This document shows, piece after piece, positions 23,597 through 35,600 of a stretch of DNA of 64,000 nt (position 1 is its first letter; each line of letters starts with the position of its first letter). A model generated the notes under the pieces. It saw only the letters and a program-made list of their open reading frames with translations. It ran no database searches and was not told where the DNA came from. The stretch comes from Brasenia schreberi (taxonomy: Eukaryota; Streptophyta; Magnoliopsida; Nymphaeales; Cabombaceae), in assembly GCA_036023115.1 (NCBI GenBank), contig JAYKKT010000086.1, forward strand, positions 10,989,501-11,053,500, given 5' to 3'. Made by a program: the position numbers and the translations under genes.

Positions 23597-24904
23597 GTGT
23601 ATGAGAGAGAGGGAATGCCGACGACGCCAAGGAGGCCGGGATGGCAGAGCGATCACAGGCACCGTTCAAATCCGCCCCCGCCGAGCCCTAGGATCCTCCA
23701 ACTGCCCCGACGGTGTCGAAAAACGGCTCATCGAAAGCCGATGACGACGATCAAACTGGCAGGGAAACCACCGTACCCGGACGAGGAGGCGGCCGCACGG
23801 GGGAAGCTCGGAACATTGCTCGACCGAGAGCGCTCGTTCCCTCGCACGGCGCCCGTCGTCCTTCTTTGCTCCGGCCACGACGAAGACGACGTGCAAGATG
23901 CACGGAGTCGATGCCGGACCTCTCGGTCGCCGTCATCAACGTCATCGATGGCCGGGGAGGGATGGCGGTTTCAATCGGAGATTCTGAGGGCGGAATGCAA
24001 CCTTCTCAGGCTGCAGAGGGACGTCGCGGAGAAGAAACTATCTAGGACGCGATCGGAGATGGAGAGGTGGTTGAAGATCGTCATCGATGCTCTCAACTCG
24101 GTCTCTCTCTCTCTCTCTCTCTGGTGCCAAATTCGCGATCACGAGAGACCTGTGTACTTACTTTACCTGTTGATGCAGGCAAAGGACGAGATCGGCCAGA
24201 ACAGTTCGGAGTTATCAGTGAAAACTGCATTAAGAAAGAAGGTGAGGATTATGGAAGAGAAGATCCACGAGTTTCAGAGGAGATCGGGGAGGAGGGGAGG
24301 CTGCAACTTAGATAGTGAGGCTTCGATTCTACGGAGACAACTCGAAGAGCTTGAGGTACATGAAGACCAAGTGAGAAAAGAAGAAGAAGAAGAACGAAAC
24401 GAGGCAGGAGACTGCTCAGAAGCTGGAACAGTCGCCGAGAGTTTCCAGACGATGTCGGAAGTCCCTGTAATGGATCCATGGATCAGATCAGCTGAAGTAG
24501 GTTCATCATTCTCATTTCTTTCTACGATCTTCTCTCTCTTTTCCCATCTTCTCTCAAATTCCCACCCCCTTTTGTTTTATACGTTCTTATAATTTGATTT
24601 CCATCACGAAACTCAGCCTGTTTCAATAAAATTTCGATGCCGGGGCTTCCAGATCCCGAATTCTTGCACTCGTCTACTAAACCTTTTCAAATTCCGGGAA
24701 CCTTTTTTCTTTTCGAATTTTCACAAAGTCTAGACCAAAGTATTCGTTATTTTCCGAGCTTCCATTGTTCGTCCTTTGATCAACCGATTCAGTCATGATT
24801 TTCCCCGTGTTCTTGGTGTTTTCTCCGATATACTCCGAAAGATAGGTTAAGCACGCGTATCATTTTTTCTTCTGAAACAGTCTCCGCTCGTACAATTGCT
24901 TTTC

Positions 24905-24946
<42 letters not shown>

Positions 24947-27900
24947 CGCTCGTCTTCTGGGTTTCGAAAAGTTTTGGCATTTGTGTTTCCTTCTGTTTGC
25001 TCGTTTCCCGTTGGTTATTGTAGCTCGGGGGCCACATCAGGACGGCCCCCATGACCCTCTTGCGATCCGAATCTTCGTGTTTGTTGTTCACTACCGCCTC
25101 TCGCGCTCCACTCTTTCTATCCTGTTGTTTGCCCTCGAGCTTACTGGGTGACCAGCTAGCTGTTCAACTCGTGCCGCGTCTTCTTAGTATTGCTGGATGT
25201 AGAAAACCACAACTAAAGGTCTCCGCGTGCCACGTTTCTGTGAGCCATGCGAAGATCTGACGGCGGTGCAGTTTTTGCTCCGGCTGGCCTTGTCTTGTGA
25301 ATTTACTGCATGCGGTTTAGTCAGTGGTTGCTTTAATCTACATAACACGCAGACGCTTTCTGCTGCACTGGCACAGACTATGTTTTAAGGAGTTCTTGTT
25401 TTAAACTATTTCATTGTTTATTACACTATTTAGAGAATTTTCATTGAAAGGCATGTTCTTTTACTTAATAGAAATAAACGATCATAAAATTAAACTTTAG
25501 TCTTTTCTCGGATGAGGTGGTCCAGGTTTCAAACTTTATTCTTGCATTCGTTTAATTTTATAATTTAAAATAAAAGAGCCATATTTTACTTGTTTGTGGC
25601 ATTTATTTAACAAAATGTTTTTACTAATGTGGTTAGTTGGTGAGTTTTGTTTCGTTTAAAGTGAGATATTTTACAAATATTTCTAACTTCTCCAGACTTT
25701 CTTTCTTTGGCTGTTTAAAACCATACTCTCGCCGGGCTCGGAATATCAAACTCCCGAGCGAAGCGTCTCTTGTGAGGAGCCATCCCCCTGGCAGAAACGC
25801 AAATCCACTAACACTTATTTTACTTTTCTTTTCTTAAAAAAATCGTGTATAATATTACCGTATAACTCTGGCATCGCCAAGTCAGGCAGTCTATACCCCC
25901 AAAACTCAGCTGAATCTTTGACAATGAAGTCCAGAACCTCTGGTTTTGGTTCGTATGGTGTAAAATTTAACCTTACCTTGATTTTTTCTGTCAGGTAAAC
26001 TATTAAATTTAACTTTTTTTGTCATGTAAACTATTAAATTTACCCTTGCAACTTTATTCGAAGTTCTTTATCTGGGTCTGGGTTGGGTCAATTCCGAGCA
26101 CATGACTGGCCAAGTCTTTGGCTCCACAGGCGCTTTGTCAACTGAAGGCAAAAGGAGAACAAAGACGCTAGTTGCATCTTTATTGTTATTTTTTAATCAT
26201 ACTAATAAAAAAATATACAGCATCTTTGGACGAGCACAAAGCCGAAGCTTTTGAATTTTCAAACACACAGACGTGCTCGCATTTATTCATCACTTTTGGT
26301 GTTATCTAAGTTTGGATTGGTTGCTTTCTTGAACTAGTTGATTGACAAACCAAACTCAAATAAGCATTCAATGAGCAAGGTCTGAGTTGAACACTTGAAC
26401 TAACCAGTTTGGTCTTCACTTCTTAAGAAACCAAACCCGAATAAGCATTAAACTGTGGCCCGCAGTTTTATGCTGTATTTTCAAATATCTTTTTAACCTG
26501 GGGCGGTCGGGAGTCCTTTATGACGGAGAAATGCACACCGAAATCCTTTTCCCATGAAAAGGAAACCCAAACAAACGGGAACTCAACATTGCGTTTGGAA
26601 AAACCGCCATTTGACTACAGATTCGACTAGTTTAGCATGCGTTTCTGCTGTTTGGGAAGTCAAATTGTGATATGATGGACGGATGTGAACTATATACTAA
26701 ATTTCCAACACTGATGCGATTGGAAACTGTGATCTAGGCGGCTGTGGTGGGGAAGAAACTGGAGAATCTGTCGACAGGGATGATCGACAGCAGAAGAGCA
26801 GCGTTGCAGATTGAGGCGGAGTTTCGGACCCTTCTGACCTTGTCGACCGCCACCGATTCATGCCGTGCCAGGAAGAATCAGGTAACAAGGACCTCACTTC
26901 ACCTGTTTTGGATCATTCAACCTCGCATCATGTCTATATTTGGTTAGCTGGTACTGACTCCAAATTGCGTGGAAAATGATTTGCATAGATTCCGATTCTC
27001 CACCGTCAGGAACCCAAATCCCGGATCCATGAGGAAGCCGTTCTAAAGTGAACTGAATTCAGATTTCATGGAATTTGACAAGGGATTCGCGTTTCTTGTT
27101 TGTACAGTTTTGGTCTGTTCACTCAGTATTTCGGTCTCGAAAGTTCTGTTGGTGAACCACCCAATTCCTGTTTGGGTGCACGACAATCCATCTTGGTGAA
27201 GGACGGAAGGGAGCTCTAGGTCATGATGTGGGTCCCTGACTAGGTAGGTCTCTTCCGCCCTTCACAATGCGGGTTCCTTCGTTTGCAGTTTATAGGTTTC
27301 CGTGTCAGGTGGAATATATAAACATGTATTATACAACAAAAGCGACGCATTCATAAAAATCAATAAACAAACAGAGAGTTGTCTAGAAAGAAGAGAGAGT
27401 CAGATGGTATCCTAATATCAAAAACTTTTTTTTATAAAAGAATAACGAAGATAATTTTCGATGATGAATTCGGTAACACCTAAACTAAAGTTCATGAGAT
27501 AAATATAATTAATATCATAAATTTAATTAACTCAATCATCATTAATTAATCTTTAAGTCTAACGTCACATTGATTCTTTTAAGGCGTGACATGGAAACTA
27601 CGACTTATCAAATTAGCATTCCCTTATGCATTAATCTTTATTAGCAAGCTGCACAAAAGTGATTTTGTGCATCTCGTACTAACGTGTCTCATTGCCGTTT
27701 TTAGAGCTAGCATATTAGCTCCTAATTCTGCCGTCCTGCATCATCTGCAGCCTGAGCATGTTGAACGCAAGTGCTCGGAGAGCTGCCGGGCGACGATACG
27801 GAGGATTGTAGCGCATATCCAAGCCGAGATGAAGCAATGGTCACAAATGCAATGGATGCTTCACCAGGTGAAGGAGGAGATGGAGGAGCTGCAAGCATCA

Positions 27901-29405
27901 AGAGATCTGTGGCAGGCATGCGCCCTTGAGTATGAAAGAAAGCTCCAAACCCTAAGGATCGAGGTGAGACACATCTTACCACTTGGCTTTCAGTTTGTAT
28001 TGCTGAGAACCCTCCGAACGAGCTTTCAGTTATATCCAATCTCAAGAATACAACTTATAATCACCTTGAACGGGGAACTCAATGGAAAGTGTGAGATCAA
28101 GTGCAATTAAGGACTCAGTGCTGCAGTCCAATTCATTGCACCGAAGGAGTGCCCTGTTGGACTCCATGCGCGAGCCAGACACCCAATCACTTAGTTCCTA
28201 AGGACGAGGGTCCTAACATCGGGGTCGGAGGGTTGCATGAAGTCTCAACTCCGACAGGTTACGAGTCACAAACTACTTGAGTAATAAGCACTATTCGCTC
28301 ATTGTACATGGTCGCTCCCAAGGTTATGTACGTGGCTTGCAGAAAGGCAAGCGCTTTATGCCGCAATATGCTGCTATGCTATATATATATCATATTCATT
28401 TAGGACCACATATTATACAGGGAAGCAGTAATACGCTATCATCACACCGTCTGAAAGCCTATTTTTTCATGAATGATTTGAAAATGAAGACAAAATCAAG
28501 AAAAAAATGATATAATACAGTATGGAAAGATAATATCATATGATGCAAATTATACGACCCATTTGCCTATCAATCTAGACGCTATACAAAATATTACCAA
28601 ATGCTTTAAACTTTTGGTAGGAGGCCGGTGCCAATGCACGCACGTGACCTTTTTTACTTGTGAGTTGAGCCGCAGCAAGGTGAACTATTGCAATATGCAC
28701 AAATATTACCATATCTAACATATGATATGATATACCGTTCATTAACATGGTCTGCGTGGACATAAAATGGCATACCTTGGTGGCTATTGTCACTAGGGTG
28801 GTCCATGACCTTGACAAAATTAAACGGTTTGAGAAAGGACAGCTGCTGTGCTGATGGCCATTGTCACTAGGATGCTTCAAATAAGGTCCTTACTATGTTT
28901 TGAAATCTCAGAGGTGGATTCTGGTGATGGATTGCTGTTTCTTGTATGTCAGTCTAGTTATGAAACTCTCCCTGGTGACACGTATATGTGTGTGCATCTC
29001 TTTTAATTGTACGAACTGAATCCTCAGGCTGAAGAATGGAAGCAGAGGTTTCTCCATGCAGAAACCAAGTCATTGGAACTGCAGAAGGAAATTATTGATC
29101 CCTGGTCAGATCCGCAGAGAGCTCCGAAACGGTTGCCCATGTCGCAAACAGGTGATGCTGTATCCAAACCGATGGTTCCTGATGTCCTGAGGGTTAAGAA
29201 GACAGCAGAGATGGAAAAACAGGTTATTGTACGCCGACTAAAAGAGAACTCGAAGCAGGGAAACAACAGGCAGAGCTCTTACCTAAGAAGTATGGTTAAG
29301 GCAGGTTGCTCCTTGCGTGCTCCCCTTTGCGAAGTTGGCAACGAACGGATCTCAAGGTGCAGAGAAGGCCATTTCAGGGTTGGCCTAGAAGTTGCCTCGA
29401 GTTAG
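23597..29405 (+). CDS. Plant coiled-coil protein, five exons (BRANCHLESS TRICHOME / At5g41620-like group)
   Basis: Model: exons 23597-24100, 24179-24496, 26738-26881, 27751-27963 and 29028-29405 (TAG), about 518 codons. Internal junctions are phase 0 with acceptors GATGCAG, GATCTAG, ATCTGCAG, CCTCAG and donors GTAGGT, GTAACA, GTGAGA. The exon 1 donor (GTCTCT, start of a CT tract) is weak and could be misplaced. The start is either Met at 23597 or Met at 23615. Exon 1: basic, Ser/Pro-rich N-terminus, then FQSEILRAECNLLRLQRDVAEKKL. Exon 2: charged coiled coil (RRQLEELEVHEDQVRKEEEE). Exon 4: AEMKQWSQMQWMLHQVKEEM and LQASRDLWQ, the block typical of a plant-specific family of long coiled-coil proteins that I associate with BRANCHLESS TRICHOME and At5g41620-like proteins. 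The last exon ends in a short basic tail with APLCEVGN. Molecular function is not known from the sequence. Confidence 0.72.
24905..24950. repeat. (CT)n tract in intron 2 of the coiled-coil gene
   Basis: Nearly pure CT repeat with a few CTCG interruptions, in the 2.2-kb second intron. Another short CT tract sits at the exon 1 donor (24101-24121). Confidence 0.9.
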
Positions 29406-30564
29406 TAGGGTTGGTCCCTCCAAATGGCAATTGGTCGCGGATTCGCTAACATGGTATACCATGGTAGTAAAATCTGTCTGCTTGAGATATGAGTTCGTTT
29501 TTGTGACATAGGGATGCATGGTAGGATAGTTTCGCTTCAGACATAACCAAACCGAACCTTACTAAGTCGGGTAGTCGGCTGAATGGATTCTAATGAGCTT
29601 AAATTCTGAAAGAAATGATGCATGCCTTAAACAATGGAATAAATCATGAACTGCAATAACAAAAGTTTGTTGTGGCCTAAAGTGACAAACACAATTCAAA
29701 TGACAATCCTATTAGCCCTCTCTGTAAATCTTGGCCGAAGAACTCTAATCTTCTTTTTAAAGGGGGATGGATAAGGTTTCAGATGATGAGTTGGAGCCCT
29801 CTGAATCCGACTTTAAATCTTGGTTGGAGTCACGTGAAGGAAGGAAATGAGCATTTGATGTCCTCGAGAGTACGTCGAGAATACCAAGTTACAGCAACTA
29901 CTAGGAGAGTACGAGAAATGAGAAAGTAAGATTTGTGGTTGTGTCAATCTATTGTTTTTGTTATAACTGTTACATATAAACCTTCATTGAGGTGACAAAA
30001 CAAATCAATCTTTCTTAAGCACAATTTCTAATAACTCTTATTTCTTTGTCATTACCTCCTTTTTACTGTTTTCTCTAGTGGAACATGCTAACTGACCCCA
30101 TGACTCCTCTGTACTTCAAGATGCGTAAACATAATGTGCCTGTAACTGTTTGCTTTATCCGTTAGGGTCTCTTAGGTTACTATCAAGTGTCTCCCCTCTC
30201 TTTGAGGCCTCTAAACATCTGTCATGTAATCCTGTGCATTTTTTTGCATCAACACATGCCTCATACGACTTCATGTCCACATTCATCGAGTGCATGAGTC
30301 ATACTTATTTCGATTTCATGCCGAAAAGATCTTAATAAATCTATTTCCTTGATGCGATTCACAGGATTTTCTTTTTCTTGAAAAACATTTTGGATTTATA
30401 AGGGCTGAATTCCTTCTTCATATTTCTCATCTTCATTCTTTTGCTTTCCTACACATTTCCCTGGAAACTCTTCAACTTTCTACTTTCATAGCTTCCAACT
30501 CGAATTTGTCCTCTCCCCTATCAAAGTATTAGCGGTTTATCTTGCTAATTTCCATATTGATGAT
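29406..30564. other. Intergenic stretch, then promoter-like leader of the antisense ORF
   Basis: No coding feature in 29406-30100. From about 30240 the plus strand shows a layout like that upstream of the second antisense ORF region at 53900-54030: TATAAGGG near 30395, a T/C-rich leader, then a first ATG region. Confidence 0.4.
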
Positions 30565-32659
30565 ATGTCATTGGCTCGTGATGACTTTGAAATATCCCAT
30601 TACCCTAATTTTATTCGTTCATGGCCTTCTGCCAATCAATTGTACATTGATTGTGTGGACCGGATTCAGAAGCATCATCTCTCGATAAAATTGAGATATT
30701 CACAATCTCATCATGTTGTTTGCTTGACTATAAAATTTGATGACCATCTCCTCTATATTCTTTCCTGGCTTTCTGAATTTCTTGGTATAACCGTTTGCAA
30801 CTCCTTTTTGGGTCGATGTTCCCAACAATTCTTGATGTCTAGATGATCAGGGGATTACCAATCAATGGTGTCAATCCCATTTCCTTGGTTGGTCGGAAAA
30901 ACACTCCAAAATTTGCTGATATTCGAACACTAATATTGTGACCAGTGAAAACACTATGCTTTCTTCTTATTATGGTTTTGTCATTTTGTTGCATGTGTTC
31001 ACATAACCAGGTCAATGTTAAATATGCATGATATATTTCCACCATCATATCCAACACGAAATTGTCCCTTGCTTCTTTTTTCTTGGACATAGTGTATCGT
31101 TTAACCAATTATGCTCTCGAGGCTCTTTGGAGGCCCATTACTTTAGATGTGAAATCATTTATACTTTTGAGAGTTTAGATTTGCATGCCTTCTCTCCAAT
31201 ATATCATAGTAGATACATTAAGACCTTCTTTAAGCCTCATTCCTTCCGTTTTTGCATCTCTTACAGGTATTATTGCTCGGTTATGGATTGTAAATCCATA
31301 TAAAGTTACCTTCCTACCTCCATATTTTAATTTCCCCAATTCTCCCTCTACCATTGCATTATGGCAAACTGTCCTAAGATCGAGGTGTCAAAGATCTTTT
31401 CTCCCTGGTTTGTGTTTTGTGGTGCCTCTTGGTCATAAGATTCAATGCAATCCTTACTTATCCCTACTTTCCTCATTGTTTTGCATGCCAATTGGAGCTT
31501 TAGCAAAGTCTATCTACCATTATAAATTTGTCAGTTGACTTGGTTGATGAGCAAGGATCCTTTCAATTCTCAACTTTATATATTTGTTTTGGGGGATTCA
31601 AGATTTTATAGATTGATGGGTCACCTTTTGTGAAAATATGATAAAGGCTTTGTTCGATGACTATCGAATGAGGCTTATAGACTATGGTATGTATAAGACC
31701 ATCAATAATAATATGAGGCCTATACGTAAGCAGTCTTCCACATAGTCTCCATCCTCCTCGATTGATCTTTTGATCTACCTTGTTATCTACCCCCACAGAA
31801 AAAGGGTTTGGGATATACTCCTTCAACAAGGACTACGAGAAGCAAAACAAGGCTAAAAACCTAGAACATACCTTCTAAAACTCGTCACCCAATCAACATG
31901 GAGAATTCAACTGGTGACATCTCTAATCCTACTCTCAACGTCATTGACAAAGGAATCTCTTCATCTAATGAAGCACACAACAAGCACACTTCATGGCATC
32001 CTAATGACAAGGTCAATGATTCTGGTACACTTAAGCTAGATGGATCATCTTTAATTATATTTTATGATATTCTATCATCTATGATCCATCAACTTGTGGA
32101 GCTTCCTTTTGATACATCTACTTGGATACGATGATTTACAATCTAGATTTGGTGCACACCCTTTGGGGACCTTACCTGCCTTTTGAGTTGAATAAATTGG
32201 CGAAGAAAGCTTTTGATGTTTGTATCTATTATTCAGGAGCATCTTAACACTTATAGAATCATCGTATATCTACGCAAACTCAACTTGCTTTTATCACCAA
32301 TCATTAAGAGTGTCTTTGCTTCTTTTCTCAACAAGTTGTCATCATTGATGAAATCCATCACATAGTTTCTATTGTTTAGCATAGGTGTCTTCTCATGCTG
32401 ACGAATTTGAAGGTAAGAAGTCAACCCTCCAAGCTGAAACAAACTTGCTTGAGACCCTCTATAGTCATCATCGGGAACTACTCACCGAACCTTCTTAGGT
32501 CCAATCATACCTCAACCCCCTAACTTCTCAAGCATCTACCACCCATGAAGCTAAAGTCGTGGCATCTCAAGAGCTTGCCCGAGAATCGTAAGAGTTGCAC
32601 ATGTTGTTGGCCATCTTGAAGCCTTCAAGAAGGATGTCCAACTAACTTTTGAGTCTACT
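30565..32659 (+). pseudogene. Antisense extra ORF of the outer gypsy element, split by the Tat insertion
   Basis: Plus-strand, opposite to the gypsy gag-pol at 56-62.7 kb. Visible frames are 30565-30846, about 31000-31540 and 31898-32134, with breaks between. Around 31040-31100 one frame gives NTKLSLASFFLGHSVS, resembling the xxRLSLAPxxLGxLY region of plant mobile domain proteins. The distal part (about 32590-32659) is charged and helix-like (HLEAFKKDVQLTFEST) and continues in the same frame at 53603-53670 (KGTLVGVKKEFSKVE), exactly across the 20.9-kb insertion. Extra ORFs in antisense orientation between pol and the 3' LTR are known in Tat-lineage elements such as Grande. The mobile-domain link is tentative; the continuity across the insertion is directly visible. 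Confidence 0.45.
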
Positions 32660-35600
32660 TGTAAACATGAAAATTCTCACTCCCGGTTTATGGAACTCGG
32701 AGTGAACCTTTTCGTGCCTACGTCTTTTTTCGAGCGTGCCAGCTAGCTTACTCAAACTAGCGAAGGTTTTTGAAATATTTCTGACTTTTTGACGATTGTG
32801 GGAAAACAGGATCTTTTCGCTTAAACCTTCTTGAACCGACGCTCAAGGGTCAGTTTAAACACTTAGAAACTTCGATTTTTTAAACAAAAGTTTACTTCGA
32901 ACGATATGTGTTTGACGAATTCGTTTCGTGCACTCTTTGCAATTTTTATTACGGGGTTGAACATCCCTACTTTTCTTGCAAGTTTTATCTGTTTAGGCCT
33001 AATGTGTGTGTGAATATGTGGCCTAATTTCAGCGTGGTTTGAGCGAGAATTCGATCAATTTTTGGAAGCGAGTGAATGTAGGGATGTTGAAATTCTTTTT
33101 GGGTTTTTAGAGAGTGACGATGCGAACTCACCCAAATTGAAATTGTAACTCACTCGACTTTAAGTAAACCCACACAAATTGAAGTGCAACTCTACTTTCT
33201 CAAAAGTATACTCACACAAATTGAAATGTGACTCTACTTTCATAAAGTAAACTCATACAAATTTAAGTGCAACTCTACTTTCACAAAGTAAACTCACACA
33301 AATTGAAATGTGACTCTACTTTCACAAAGTAAACTCACACGACTTGAAATATATATATAGGTTTTATCCTAAGAGCGAAAAGGCTCAATGTGTGTGAGTG
33401 TAAAGAGCGAAAAGGCTCGAGTGCTCGTGGGTGTTCTCGTGTGGAATTTAAATTGCAACTCACACAACTTGAAAGTAAATCCACCCGAATGTAATTGCAA
33501 CTCACACGACTTGAAAGTAAATCCACCCGAAAGTAAGTGTAACTCACACGGCATTCACAAAGTAAATTTACCCGAATGGAAATATATACATTTAGCTTAA
33601 GAGCGGGAAGGCTCGAGTGCGCCTGAGTGCGATCGTGTGCAATTTAAGAGAGGAAAGGCTCAAGTGCACATGGGTGTACTCGTGTGCAGTTTAAGAGCGG
33701 AAAGGCTCAAGTGCACGTGGGTGTACTCGTGTGCAGTTTTAAGAGCGGAAAGGCTCAAGTGCATGTGTGTAAGCTCGTGTTTCATCCACGAATATTACAA
33801 CTTGGGGGGAGACTTCGCTCTGTTAATACAACCCCGTTACGAATTGAATTGAATTGAAACAAGTGATTAAAAATCGAAACTGTACTTACAAGTATTCGTT
33901 CGGTTTGGTCTCTTGTTTCCATTTGTGGGGTTCACTCGAGTCTTCCTTCGTCGCAGCCATGAGGTAAGTCCCTTCAAGTGGCTCTTGCAGCCGTTCGAGC
34001 CAAGTGGTGGTTCGGTTAGGAGTGGTGCAGGTGAGATTTTCGGTTGGTGTAGGCCAGTTCAAGTAGGTGAATCGGTTGGATTGGGTGCAGCTGGCCAAGG
34101 TGTTTGAAGTTGTTCAAGTGAGGTTCAAGGCCTAGGCACAGCTGGGATCAGTTCAACCAAGGGTGCAGCTCGGCTGGGTCAAGTGGTTAGGTGCAGTTTA
34201 GGGCAGCAGGTTAGGTTTGGTTTAGGATATGGCTAGGTCAAGTCCTAGGTTAGTTCAAGCTGGTCTTGGTTCAGCCAAGTTAGCTAAGGTCTTGGTTTGG
34301 TTGGATTGGGCGTGAGCTAGGTGCAACCAATAGGTTAGGTGGGTTCCAAGCCAAGGTTCGGCCAGCTAGGTTTAAGTGAGTTCAGTTTGGATTCGGTTAG
34401 GGTCTTGTGCAAGGCAGCTCGGTTAGGTGCCAAGGTGAGTCCAACCTAGGTTAGGTTTAGTTCGGCTAGCCTTGAGTCAAGGTCAAAGGCTGACCTTGGT
34501 TTAGCTAAGGTCGGTTTGGCCTTGGTTCAAGGTGGGCTAATGGTGTAGTTCAACCAAGGTTCAGTCAGTCTTAGTTGGGCTTGGTTGGAAAGCAAGTCAA
34601 AGGGTCGAGCTAGGTGCAGCCAGCACCTAGCCAAGTCAGGTTTAGCAAGGAGGGTGCTAGCCTAGGGTTCGGTTTAGAGGGTTTAGGGCAGGTCGACCAA
34701 GGGTTCAAGGGATGGTTTTACGTCGAGCTCAAGCTAGGTTGCAGTCGAGTGGTGAGGGGCTAGGTGCTCGGTTGATGGCAGGTTGAGCCAAGGCTGAACC
34801 AAGGTGGCGGTTCAGTTAGGCAGGTCTTAGGGCAATGAGGCAAGTGAGCTTGGTACGGCCATGTTGGTGAGGGTGGCGACTAAGGTGTGGTCACGGTTGG
34901 GGTGTGGTTTGGGTAGGATTAGACAAGTGGGTTAGGTTGTGGTCAAAGGGGCTTACCTCTTGCAGCCGGTCCACCTTAGTCCACCATAGTCCACCACGGT
35001 CCAGCTTTTCTTGTTGCAGCCCACTCCTAGGTCAAGCCAACATGGTTCAAACCCACTTCACCCTAGGTCAAGCCAACATGGCTAAGGCCCACTATTTTTG
35101 ACTTTCCACACACTCTCTCTCTTACTTTTTGCAAGCCCTCCCATGCTCCAAAAAAATTCACGTGAGCTTTCTTCCCCCCCTTGGTCCTATTTATAGGCCA
35201 TGGAGTGGGTCTTGGATTTGGGTTTGGATCCAAAGATCCAACCCAATCCAAATGGATCTAGATTTAGATATTTTTGTCCAGATCCAATCCAAAATTTCTT
35301 TCTTCAGTCCTTCTTTGGTGTTTGAAACGGGCAGTTTTGAATGGGCCCCAGTTCCGTCGATGACTCATTTTAGGCTGAATTTTTCCCAATCCTTTTGTTC
35401 GACCCATTTCCCTTTTTCTAAGCTGTTTTCGTCTGGTTTTGGTCTGTCTGACCCTGTTTGATGTTTCCATTTGATGAGGTCAATCTTGGATTTCTTCATG
35501 AATTTCTGATTTTCGTTTTTACAAGCATGCGACTTGATCTGTGATGGCTTCGTTAGGGCTTTGGCTTTGTTTTGGAGCTGAAGTCTGATTTTGACCTGGA

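Noticed and set aside
33125..33780. CRISPR-like regularly spaced repeats
   Set aside because: Units are contiguous minisatellites within an LTR with no unique spacers, and the setting is a plant genome.
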